Positions 57,456 to 64,000 of a stretch of 64,000 nucleotides of DNA are shown here, piece by piece. Positions within the stretch are counted from its first letter, which is position 1, and each line of letters starts with the position of its first letter. This DNA is from Nocardioides marmotae (GTDB taxonomy: Bacteria; Actinomycetota; Actinomycetes; Propionibacteriales; Nocardioidaceae): positions 1,922,001-1,986,000 of the forward strand of contig NZ_CP053660.1 of NCBI RefSeq assembly GCF_013177455.1, read 5' to 3'. Below the pieces are notes generated by a model. It was not told the DNA's origin and searched no databases. It worked only from the letters and a program-made list of their open reading frames with translations. The position numbers and the translations under genes were made by a program.

Positions 57456-58611
57456 AGCCTTCATCGTCGACGCAGTCCGCACCCCGACCGGCAAGCGCGG
57501 CGGCGCGCTCGCCGCGATGCACTCCGCGGACCTCGCCGCCCACTCGATCACCGCGCTCGTCGACCGCACCGGCGTGGACCCGGGCGCGGTCGACGACGTC
57601 ATCCTCGGCTGCTGCGACACGATCGGCTCCCAGGCCGGCGACGTCGCGCGGACGGCGTGGCTGGCCGCGGGGCTGCCCGACCACGTCCCGGGCGTGACCA
57701 TCGACCGGCAGTGCGGCTCCTCCCAGCAGGCCGTCCACTTCGCCGCCCAGGCCGTCATGTCCGGCACCCAGGACCTCGTGGTCGCCGGAGGGGTGCAGAA
57801 CATGAGCGCGATCCCGATCTCGGCGGCGATGCTCGTCGGCCAGCAGTACGGCTTCTCCACGCCGTTCGCGGAGTCCCCGGGCTGGCAGAAGCGCTTCGGC
57901 GACCAGGAGGTCAGCCAGTTCCGCTCCGCGGAGATGATCGCGGAGAAGTGGGGCCACACCCGCGAGCAGCTCGAGGCCTACGCCCTCGCCTCCCACGAGC
58001 GGGCGCTGACCGCGATCGCCGAGGGCCGCTTCGACCGCGAGGTCGTCCCGGTCCCGCTCGCCGACGGCTCGGTCTTCGCGACCGACCAGTGCCCCCGGCA
58101 GACCTCCCTGGAGAAGATGGCCTCCCTTCAGCCGCTGGCCCCCGGCGGCCGGATCACCGCCGCCGTCGCCTCCCAGATCTGCGACGCCTCCTCCGCGGTG
58201 CTCATCGCCTCCGAGCAGGCCGTCGCCGACCACGGGCTGACCCCGCGGGCGCGGGTCCACCACCTCTCGGTCCGCGGCGACGACCCGGTCTGGATGCTCA
58301 CCGGCCCGATCCGCGCCACCCGGCACGCCCTCGAGCGCAGCGGCCTCTCGGTCGACGACATCGACCTGTTCGAGTGCAACGAGGCGTTCGCCCCCGTCGT
58401 GCTGGCCTGGATGGAGGAGATCGGCGTCCCCCACGAGAAGGTCAACGTCAACGGCGGCGGCATCGCCCTGGGCCACCCCATCGGCGCCACCGGCACCCGG
58501 CTGATGACCACCCTGCTCCACGAGCTCGAGCGCACCGGCGGCCGCTACGGCCTGCAGACCATGTGCGAGGGCGGCGGCCAGGCCAACGTCACGATCATCG
58601 AACGGCTCTGA
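57448..58611 (+). CDS. fadA6: thiolase FadA6
   Basis: This 387-residue thiolase has the acyl-cysteine in TIDRQCGSSQQAVHFAAQAV near 85, NEAFAPVVLAWMEEIGVPHE near 310 and the base in NVNGGGIALGHPIGATGTRL near 332 with LQTMCEGGGQANVTIIERL at the end. FadA6 releases a CoA product near the end of HIP breakdown. It follows kstR2 and ends before the 58.7-kb repeat array. Confidence 0.92.
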   Translation: MPEAFIVDAVRTPTGKRGGALAAMHSADLAAHSITALVDRTGVDPGAVDDVILGCCDTIGSQAGDVARTAWLAAGLPDHVPGVTIDRQCGSSQQAVHFAAQAVMSGTQDLVVAGGVQNMSAIPISAAMLVGQQYGFSTPFAESPGWQKRFGDQEVSQFRSAEMIAEKWGHTREQLEAYALASHERALTAIAEGRFDREVVPVPLADGSVFATDQCPRQTSLEKMASLQPLAPGGRITAAVASQICDASSAVLIASEQAVADHGLTPRARVHHLSVRGDDPVWMLTGPIRATRHALERSGLSVDDIDLFECNEAFAPVVLAWMEEIGVPHEKVNVNGGGIALGHPIGATGTRLMTTLLHELERTGGRYGLQTMCEGGGQANVTIIERL

Positions 58612-58651
58612 GCTTCTGGGGCTCCTGGGGCTTCTGGGCTCGATTCGCATC

Positions 58652-58749
58652 GGCTGGCCGGGAGGTTTGTCGGCCGGCCGATGAAACTCCCGGTTGGCCG
58701 ATGAAACTTCAGCGGCCAACCGCCAGGTTCATCGGCCGGCCGATGAAAC
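58652..58749. repeat. 62-bp GGCCGGCC repeat, one full unit plus partials (locus 3)
   Basis: A full unit runs from 58670 to 58731, with the core TCGGCCGGCCGATGAAAC beginning again at 58732. Interlocking palindromes and blocks (GAAACTCCCGGTTGGCCGATGAAAC, CAGCGGCCAACCGCCAGG) match the 33.3-kb units with scattered changes. It lies between fadA6 and a convergent small membrane-protein gene. Confidence 0.82.
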
Positions 58750-58777
58750 GTCGGCCGCGCGAGCCCACCGAGCCCGC

Positions 58778-59158
58778 TCAGGTCAGGACGAGCCAGACCC
58801 CGACGATGCCGGGGATCGTGCCGAGCAGCAGCCAGGGGGAGAGCGCGTTCTTGCGGTGGATGGCCAGCGCGGCGGCGACCGCCAGCACGCCGAAGGCGCC
58901 GCCGAGCACGCAGAGCCCTACCTGGGAGACCCGGTGCTCGTCGTCGATGATCAGCCCGGCGAGCACCAGGCCGACCGACATGTGCAGGATCGTCGTGGCC
59001 GCGAGGACCGAGAGCACGTAGCGCTGCACGGTGTCGATGCTCATCGACTTCTGGGTGCTCCGGGACCGGGCACGGGCACGGGTCGGTCGGGGAGCGCTGG
59101 GGTTGTCGGGGTCCAGCAGGTGACGGGCCCGGCGGGGCGGGGGCGTCGGCGCGCTCAT
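58778..59158 (-). CDS. hypothetical membrane protein, partner 1
   Basis: This 126-residue protein has an arginine/proline-rich cytosolic N-terminus (APTPPPRRARHLLDPDNPSA) and three membrane helices (YVLSVLAATTILHMSVGLVL near 47, VGLCVLGGAFGVLAVAAALA near 80, WLLLGTIPGIVGVWLVLT near 108). Start and upstream stop overlap (ATGA) with the next minus-strand gene. Function unknown; perhaps a small two-component membrane complex. Confidence 0.7.
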   Translation of the reverse strand: MSAPTPPPRRARHLLDPDNPSAPRPTRARARSRSTQKSMSIDTVQRYVLSVLAATTILHMSVGLVLAGLIIDDEHRVSQVGLCVLGGAFGVLAVAAALAIHRKNALSPWLLLGTIPGIVGVWLVLT

Positions 59159-59619
59159 GCCTCTGAGGGTACGGCGGCGCGTCGGCGTGCTCCCGTCAGG
59201 GTGGCCACGAGAGCGATCCAGGCCACGACCGTCGTCAGCGCCGCGACCACCATGATCGTCATCGTCGCCGCCCAGACGGCCTCGTGGTCGCCCAGGACCT
59301 TCACCAGCAGGGCGGTGTCGCTGTCCTCGACGTCCCCGAAGTCGAAGGAGAACGCACCGAAGACGAGCATCGCCGCCCACACGAAGAGCTGGGCCTGCGT
59401 CTGCGGGCGGGTCAGCGCGCGCCGGCCGTCGGGTCCCGGCCGCTGGGTGAGCGCCAGGACGCTGGTGACCAGCAGGGCGAGGAGCAGCACCGGCACGATG
59501 CTGATCAGGTAGACGAGCACCATCCAGCCGCCCACCCCGAAGAGCATCCGGCCGATCCAGACCCAGGCGACCAGCAGCAGGTTCACCGGGACCATCCACA
59601 GCAGCACGGCGCGGTCCAC
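59155..59619 (-). CDS. hypothetical membrane protein, partner 2
   Basis: This 154-residue protein has four membrane helices (AVLLWMVPVNLLLVAWVWIG near 4, LVYLISIVPVLLLALLVTSV near 34, AQLFVWAAMLVFGAFSFDF near 75, MTIMVVAALTTVVAWIALVA near 117). A short cytosolic RRAL-type tail ends TLTGARRRAAVPSEA. The same TLTGARRRA peptide code recurs just upstream at about 59633-59662, which suggests a partial duplication. The GTG at 59619 is chosen for AGGG upstream; 59628 is also possible. Confidence 0.68.
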   Translation of the reverse strand: MDRAVLLWMVPVNLLLVAWVWIGRMLFGVGGWMVLVYLISIVPVLLLALLVTSVLALTQRPGPDGRRALTRPQTQAQLFVWAAMLVFGAFSFDFGDVEDSDTALLVKVLGDHEAVWAATMTIMVVAALTTVVAWIALVATLTGARRRAAVPSEA

Positions 59620-59670
59620 GCCGGTCACCCTAGGGCCCGTCGGCGCGCCCCCGTGAGCGTGGCGGCGGCG

Positions 59671-59735
59671 GGGTAGTCCGACACGCCAGCGCCCTTGGTC
59701 GGCCGCCAAAGGGCGCGCCTGTGGCGGACTATCCC
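59671..59735. terminator. imperfect inverted repeat before the ipd genes
   Basis: GGGTAGTCCG (59671-59680) pairs with CGGACTATCC (59725-59734) with one wobble, and GCGCCCTT/AAGGGCGC nest inside (59689-59716). It sits 51 bp past the stop of the minus-strand ipdC gene, so it is a likely terminator of the ipd operon. Confidence 0.6.
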
Positions 59736-59785
59736 GCCGAAGGACGCCCCGTGCCCCGCCGGAGGCCCCGACCGGACGCGCCGAC

Positions 59786-60868
59786 TCACCCGACGTACGA
59801 CGCGGCGCGGCGCAGCTCGGCGGCGGCGCCGGTGACGATCCGGTCGATCAGGTCCTCGCAGCTGGGGAGGTCGTCGATGAGGCCGACGACCTGCCCGCTG
59901 GCCAGGACGCCCGCGGACGTGTCGCCCTCGACGAGGCCGGCCTTGAGCATCGTCGGGGTGTTGGCGGCCAGCGCCATCTGCCCCAGCGTGCGGCCCTGGG
60001 CGCGGCGCATCGAGCGGCCGTCGCGGGCCAGCGCGAGCCAGCCCATGCCGCTGTCGCGCTTGAACTCCAGCGTCCGGCGCGCGGTCGGGGCGAGCCGCCG
60101 GAGCGTGCCGGTCTCCTCGAGCTCGGCGACCAGGTCGGTGCGGAGCATCCGGTGCGGCATGCCGTCGACCTTCGCGGTCACGACCGTGTCGGTGAGCCCG
60201 CGCTCGAGGTAGAGCCGCTTGACCGCGTCGGGGACGGCGCTGTCCGAGGTGAGCAGGAAGCGGGTGCCCATGCCGACCCCGGCGGCGCCGTACGACAGTG
60301 CGGCCGCGAGGCCGCGGCCGTCGAAGAACCCTCCGGCGGCGACGACCGGGATCTCGCTGCCGGCCCCGCGGAGCGCGTCCAGCACGCTGGGCAGGAGCAG
60401 CGTGGTCGGCACCGGGCCGGTGTGGCCGCCGCCCTCGCCGCCCTGGACCATCACCGCGTCGGCGCCCCACGAGGCGACCTTGACCGCGTGCTTGGCCGCG
60501 CCGATCGACGGCATCACCACGACGCCGTTCTCCTTGAGCATCGCGATCAGCTCGGGCTTGGGGGCGAGCGCGAAGGAGGCGACCTTCACGCCGTGCTCGA
60601 CGAGCAGCCGGCACCGGTCCGGTGCGTCCGCGGCGTCGGCGCGGAGGTTGACCCCGAACGGCTGGTCGGTGCGGCCCTTGACCTCCACGATCGCCGCCTC
60701 GAGCTCGGCGAAGGTCATGGTGGCGCTGGCCAGGATGCCCAGCCCGCCGGCGTTCGCGGTGCCGCTGACCAGGCGCGGGCCGGAGACCCAGCCCATGCCG
60801 GTCTGCACGACCGGGTGGCGGACACCGGTGAGGTCGGTGAGCGGGGTCCGCAGCAGCTGCTCGATCAC
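59786..60868 (-). CDS. ipdC: NAD(P)H-dependent flavin oxidoreductase IpdC
   Basis: This 360-residue enzyme of the nitronate-monooxygenase-like TIM-barrel family has HPVVQTGMGWVSGPRLVSGT near 18, MVQGGEGGGHTGPVPTTLLL near 140, VVAAGGFFDGRGLAAALSYG near 178 and GMGTRFLLTSDSAVPDAVKR near 202. IpdC (Rv3553) reduces or rearranges a HIP-derived CoA ester before EchA20 acts. It overlaps ipdB by GTGA, in the order ipdA-ipdB-ipdC shared with M. tuberculosis. Confidence 0.9.
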   Translation of the reverse strand: MIEQLLRTPLTDLTGVRHPVVQTGMGWVSGPRLVSGTANAGGLGILASATMTFAELEAAIVEVKGRTDQPFGVNLRADAADAPDRCRLLVEHGVKVASFALAPKPELIAMLKENGVVVMPSIGAAKHAVKVASWGADAVMVQGGEGGGHTGPVPTTLLLPSVLDALRGAGSEIPVVAAGGFFDGRGLAAALSYGAAGVGMGTRFLLTSDSAVPDAVKRLYLERGLTDTVVTAKVDGMPHRMLRTDLVAELEETGTLRRLAPTARRTLEFKRDSGMGWLALARDGRSMRRAQGRTLGQMALAANTPTMLKAGLVEGDTSAGVLASGQVVGLIDDLPSCEDLIDRIVTGAAAELRRAASYVG

Positions 60869-61701
60869 CGGCCGGCCACCTTCTGTGAGCGCTCTTGCGG
60901 TGCCTCCTGCGGGACCTCCTTGAAGCGCAGCCCCTTGGGGTCGAGCACCTCCCGGATGATCACCAGCTCCTCCGCGGTCGGCTCGCGGGTGGTCGGCACC
61001 TCGGCCGGCACCTCGAGCTCGAAGCCGGTCGCCTCGCGGACCGCCTCGACGTCGACGCCGGGGTGGACGCTGAGCAGCCGCACCGTGTCGCCCGCGCCCT
61101 TCACGTCGAGGACGGCGAGGTTGGTGACGATGCGGTGGATGTCGTTGTACCTCGCCGCGGCCGGTCCGGCCTCCATCGCCCTCTTCGGGCCGACGCCGGT
61201 GACGATGTCGACGGCCTCGACGAAGACGCGGGGGGAGTGCTTGGGCACCCAGTACGACGTCCGGTTGTTGACCGTGTTGCCCGGCGCGCCCCGCGAGCCG
61301 AGCAGCTGGCGCTTGGGGCGGGCCCAGTCGCCGATGGCGGAGATGTTCTGGTTGCCGTGCCGGTCGACCTGGGTCGCGCCCATCATCACGTGGCGCGGGC
61401 CGTGGGCGACGACGTCGAAGACCTTCCGGAACGGGATCCAGCCCTCGACCACGTCCGCCTTCGCGAACAGCGGCGGGACGCCGGCGAGGAACAGCGACTC
61501 GCCGTCGCTGATCACCAGGTCCGGGTTGCTCGTGAGCTTCGCCAGGCGCACGCCCAGCATCGGCAGCAGGCCCATCGGGCTGGCGAAGATCTCCCCGTCG
61601 TCGCGGAACGCGTCGGCGATCGCCGCCGCGCACAGGTCGGCGCGGGTGGTCCCGGTGCTGCCGGTGCTGCCAGTGCTGCCGGTGCTACCTGTGCTGCTCA
61701 C
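60865..61701 (-). CDS. ipdB: IpdB, beta subunit of COCHEA-CoA hydrolase
   Basis: This 278-residue type I CoA-transferase beta subunit has SDGESLFLAGVPPLF near 65, MMGATQVDRHGNQNISAIGD near 106 and EVLDPKGLRFKEVPQEAPQE near the end. IpdA and IpdB together open the last carbon ring as a hydrolase rather than a transferase. It begins with a Ser-Thr-Gly repeat of 15 residues (STGSTGSTGSTGSTG) not expected in the family, followed by the conserved start TRADLCAAAIADAF. GTGA overlaps with ipdA before it and ipdC after it. Confidence 0.9.
   Translation of the reverse strand: MSSTGSTGSTGSTGSTGTTRADLCAAAIADAFRDDGEIFASPMGLLPMLGVRLAKLTSNPDLVISDGESLFLAGVPPLFAKADVVEGWIPFRKVFDVVAHGPRHVMMGATQVDRHGNQNISAIGDWARPKRQLLGSRGAPGNTVNNRTSYWVPKHSPRVFVEAVDIVTGVGPKRAMEAGPAAARYNDIHRIVTNLAVLDVKGAGDTVRLLSVHPGVDVEAVREATGFELEVPAEVPTTREPTAEELVIIREVLDPKGLRFKEVPQEAPQERSQKVAGR
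61654..61698. repeat. five 9-bp repeats coding the Ser-Thr-Gly start of IpdB
   Basis: On the plus strand the unit GGTGCTGCC or a near match occurs five times in a row (61654-61698). It translates on the minus strand to repeated Ser-Thr-Gly. Slippage could change the length in steps of three residues without a frameshift. Confidence 0.75.
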
Positions 61702-62591
61702 TTGCCCTCCTCGGTGAACGCGGCGACGGCGGCCTGGTAGGCGTCCTCGTCCCCGGACAGGAACCGCTGCTCGAAGGCCGTCCAGTCCTCGGCCGACCCG
61801 CCGGCCGCGGCGGCGTACGCCCGCTGGAAGCGCTCGTCGCGCTCGTAGTCGGGGGTGCAGGTCGTGAAGTGCGCGCCGTTGGGGGTCTCGACGACGCCGT
61901 CGACGAGCATCCGGCTCAGCAGCAGCCGCTGGACGGGGGTGTCGACGGTCAGGCCGGCGGTGTCGACGACCTGCTCGCAGGAGACGAACGCGCGGTCGGC
62001 GGCCATGCAGAAGAGGTCGTCGAAGTACGGGTCGGGCCCGAGGTACGTCGCGTTGCCGTGCTTGTCGGCGCGGTTGAGGTGGACCAGGGCGACGTCGAGG
62101 TGGAGCGCCGGCACCGCGACCAGCTCCTCGTGGGTGCCGTCGGCGGCGGCGTACGGGCTGGTGACGGTCGAGATCCACGGCTGGTTGACCAGGACGTCGG
62201 AGCCGAGGCCGGCGCGCATCGGCAGGAACGGCAGCCGCTGGGCGGCGGCGCTCAGCCCGGTCTGGAACATGCCCTCGTCGAGCTCGACGAGCTCGGGGAT
62301 CGTGCCGTCCTGGCGGGCCCGCTGGAAGTTGGGCTCCAGCGGGACGCTGTCGAGGGAGACGAAGGCGAAGACCAGCTTGCGGATCTTGCCGGCGCGCGCG
62401 AGCAGGCCGACGTCGGCGCCGCCCCAGCTGACGATGGTCAGGTCCTTCAGGTCGCTGCGCAGGATCGCGCGGACCAGCGCCATCGGCTTGCGCCGCGGGC
62501 CCCAGCCGCCGATGCCGATGGTCATGCCGTCGCGCAGCTCGCCGACGACCTCGTCGATGCTCATCCGCTTGTCGCGGGGTCCCTTGGTCAT
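61698..62591 (-). CDS. ipdA: IpdA, alpha subunit of COCHEA-CoA hydrolase
   Basis: This 297-residue type I CoA-transferase alpha subunit has DGMTIGIGGWGPRRKPMALV near 20, FAFVSLDSVPLEPNFQRARQ near 75, VELDEGMFQTGLSAAAQRLP near 100 (glutamates near the active site) and ALVHLNRADKHGNATYLGPD near 165. With IpdB it hydrolyses the C-ring-opened CoA ester COCHEA-CoA. It overlaps echA20 by ATGA. Length and order match M. tuberculosis Rv3551-Rv3552. Confidence 0.92.
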   Translation of the reverse strand: MTKGPRDKRMSIDEVVGELRDGMTIGIGGWGPRRKPMALVRAILRSDLKDLTIVSWGGADVGLLARAGKIRKLVFAFVSLDSVPLEPNFQRARQDGTIPELVELDEGMFQTGLSAAAQRLPFLPMRAGLGSDVLVNQPWISTVTSPYAAADGTHEELVAVPALHLDVALVHLNRADKHGNATYLGPDPYFDDLFCMAADRAFVSCEQVVDTAGLTVDTPVQRLLLSRMLVDGVVETPNGAHFTTCTPDYERDERFQRAYAAAAGGSAEDWTAFEQRFLSGDEDAYQAAVAAFTEEGK

Positions 62592-63346
62592 CGCGTGGCC
62601 GCCTTCTCGGTGCCGGCGAAGTCATCGCGGAGCTCGTCGCTGACGCCGGCGAGGTTGAGCTCGAAGGTGAAGCCCTGCTCGAACCGGTAGCTCTTGTTGA
62701 CGTCGATCGGGTCGATGCCGTTGAGCGCCTCCTTGGCGGCGCGGACGACCCGGGTGTCCTTCGCGGCGATCTCCGCGGCGAGGGCCATCGCGGCGTCGTC
62801 GAGCTCGGCGCGCGGGACGACCTCCAGCACGCTGCCGAACTGGACGAGGTCCTTCGCGGGGATCGTGCGGGCGGTGAAGTAGAGGGTGCGCATCATGTGC
62901 TGGGGCACCAGCCGGGCCATGTGCGTGGCGGCGCCGAGCGCGCCCTGGTTGACCTCGGGGACGCCGAAGTAGGCGTCGTCGCTGGCGATGACGCAGTCGG
63001 CGTTGCCGACCAGGCCGACGCCGCCGCCGAGGCAGAAGCCGTTCACCGCCGCGACGACGGGCACCGCGCACTCGTAGACGGCCTTGAACGCCGCGTAGCA
63101 GCCCTTGTTGGCCCCGATCAGCGCGCCGAAGCCGCTGCTGTGCTGCATCTCCTTGATGTCCACCCCGGCGTTGAAGCCGCGGCCCTCGGCCCGCAGGACG
63201 ACGACGTGGGTGGCCTGGTCGCGGCCGGCCTCGTCGAGCGCGGCGGCCACGTCGAACCAGCCTTGGACCGTGAGGGCGTTGACCGGTGGGTGGTCCATCG
63301 TGACGACGCGGATCCCGTCCGCGCGGAGCTCCGAGGTGATCGGCAT
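62588..63346 (-). CDS. echA20: ring-opening crotonase-fold hydrolase EchA20
   Basis: This 252-residue crotonase-family protein has RGFNAGVDIKEMQHSSGFGA near 55 and CAVPVVAAVNGFCLGGGVGL near 86 (oxyanion hole), GNADCVIASDDAYFGVPEVN near 107 and later NKSYRFEQGFTFELNLAGVS. EchA20 opens ring C of the HIP-derived diketo-CoA. First gene of the echA20-ipdA-ipdB-ipdC operon; the ATG at 63346 is 8 bp from the KstR2 box. Confidence 0.92.
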   Translation of the reverse strand: MPITSELRADGIRVVTMDHPPVNALTVQGWFDVAAALDEAGRDQATHVVVLRAEGRGFNAGVDIKEMQHSSGFGALIGANKGCYAAFKAVYECAVPVVAAVNGFCLGGGVGLVGNADCVIASDDAYFGVPEVNQGALGAATHMARLVPQHMMRTLYFTARTIPAKDLVQFGSVLEVVPRAELDDAAMALAAEIAAKDTRVVRAAKEALNGIDPIDVNKSYRFEQGFTFELNLAGVSDELRDDFAGTEKAATR

Positions 63347-63354
63347 GGGTGCCA

Positions 63355-63372
63355 ACCTAGCATTTGCTTGGT
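63355..63372. promoter_or_regulatory. KstR2 operator between echA20 and the SDR gene
   Basis: ACCTAGCATTTGCTTGGT matches the perfect palindrome at 54788 in 16 of 18 bases. It lies between the divergent echA20 (8 bp) and SDR (12 bp) starts. Confidence 0.78.
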
Positions 63373-63384
63373 AGGGTCGCACCC

Positions 63385-64000
63385 ATGTCGCTCGCCCTCG
63401 ATCTGTCCGGCCGCGTCGCCCTGGTGACCGGTGGTACGCAGGGCATCGGGCTCGGCATCACCCGGTCCTTCCTCGCCGCCGGCGCCACGGTGGTGACCTG
63501 CTCGCGGTCGGCCGTCGAGCCGCTCGCCGGCACGACCCACCACGTGTGCGACGTCCGCGACGCCGAGGCGGTCACCGGGCTCGTCGACGCGGTGGTGGCC
63601 GCCCACGGGCGGCTCGACGTGCTGGTGAACAACGCCGGCGGGGCGCCGTACGCGCTGGCCTCGGAGGCCTCCCCGCGCTTCCACGACAAGGTCGTCGGGC
63701 TGAACCTGATGGCTCCGCTGGTCGCCGCGCAGGCGGCGAACCGAGTGATGCAGGGCCAGCCCGGCGGCGGCGCCATTGTCAACGTCTCCTCGGTCTCGGC
63801 CACCCGGCCCTCGCCGGGGACGGCGGCGTACGGCGCGGCGAAGGCCGGCCTGGACTCCCTGACTCGGTCGCTGGCCGTCGAGTGGGCGCCGCGCGTGCGG
63901 GTGAACTCCATCGACGTGGGGCTGTGCCGCACCGAGCACACCGACGACCACTACGGCGGCGACGCCGGGGTCGCCGCCATCGAGCGAACCATCCCGCTGG
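63385..64000 (+). CDS. short-chain dehydrogenase of the HIP cluster (3' end outside window)
   Basis: The first 205 residues of an SDR are visible: VALVTGGTQGIGLGITRSFL near 11 (TGxxxGIG), VNNAGGAPYALASEASPRFH near 83 and YGAAKAGLDSLTRSLAVEW near 151 with the catalytic tyrosine and lysine. The gene continues past 64000. M. tuberculosis has SDR genes (Rv3548c/Rv3549c) divergent from echA20 in the KstR2 regulon, and the KstR2 box supports the same role here. The step it catalyses is not settled. Confidence 0.88.
   Translation, partial: MSLALDLSGRVALVTGGTQGIGLGITRSFLAAGATVVTCSRSAVEPLAGTTHHVCDVRDAEAVTGLVDAVVAAHGRLDVLVNNAGGAPYALASEASPRFHDKVVGLNLMAPLVAAQAANRVMQGQPGGGAIVNVSSVSATRPSPGTAAYGAAKAGLDSLTRSLAVEWAPRVRVNSIDVGLCRTEHTDDHYGGDAGVAAIERTIPL

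Noticed and set aside
1..64000. tRNA, rRNA, prophage or insertion-sequence genes
   Set aside because: No TTCGANTC-type T-loop context with a matching acceptor stem, integrase, transposase or phage structural gene was seen by eye; a tRNA covariance scan was not possible.

Overview
The window is very GC-rich, gene-dense DNA with GTG/TTG starts, ATGA and GTGA gene overlaps, ECF-sigma, TetR, MerR and CstR-type regulators, and a complete-looking cholesterol (steroid) catabolic gene set with KstR and KstR2 operator motifs. This points to a steroid-degrading actinobacterium. Protein style and gene neighbourhoods fit Nocardioidaceae (Nocardioides/Pimelobacter-like) best; that placement is an inference. 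I saw no rRNA, tRNA, prophage, insertion sequence or CRISPR.

Layout. Positions 1-19 kb are general functions: an epimerase and sugar acetyltransferase, a stand-alone MraY-like transferase, a TetR regulator divergent from a duplicated membrane transporter, a PAP2 phosphatase with an Rmf-like small protein, helR behind a rifamycin-associated element, an FNT channel, an acyltransferase-SGNH protein, a persulfide/sulfide detoxification cluster (TauE, MBL-rhodanese, rhodanese) divergent from a CstR-type repressor with two palindromic operators, a frameshifted P-loop kinase, and an ECF sigma factor with its partner gene. Positions 19.0-25.7 kb hold a KstR-controlled operon for the last steroid side-chain steps, in which chsE1 and chsE2 are fused into one gene and chsH2 is split into two genes. 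Positions 25.8-28.6 kb are an arsenic operon (arsR / arsM-acr3-arsC). A guanidine exporter with an apparent guanidine-III riboswitch follows, then small housekeeping and hypothetical genes, two gene remnants and a cold-shock gene.

Positions 36.2-45.3 kb hold the ring A/B steroid genes: kstD plus a MaoC hydratase on the minus strand, hsaG-hsaF divergent from them, and hsaA-hsaD-hsaC-hsaB. KstR-type boxes sit in front of both plus-strand units. hsaE is not in the window. A SulP transporter/MerR pair and several unrelated genes follow. Positions 50.1-64 kb carry the ring C/D (HIP) genes: fadE33-like, fadE32-like, fadE31-like and fadD3 on the minus strand, divergent from fadE30-ipdF-kstR2-fadA6, then ipdC-ipdB-ipdA-echA20 divergent from an SDR gene cut by the window end. 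An 18-bp KstR2-type palindrome lies in both divergent intergenic regions.

Together the steroid genes would take a 3-carbon-side-chain steroid-CoA to a 17-ketosteroid (ChsE, ChsH, Ltp2), open ring B (KstD, with KshAB elsewhere), degrade ring A (HsaA-D, F, G) and break rings C and D down to central metabolites (FadD3, FadE30-33, IpdA-C, IpdF, EchA20, FadA6). Non-coding highlights are three loci of a 62-bp GGCCGGCC-centred repeat family, two copies of a 50-bp hairpin repeat, an 88-bp multi-arm palindrome, phased 11-bp repeats upstream of a secreted protein gene, and a well-supported 47-codon peptide gene of unknown function.
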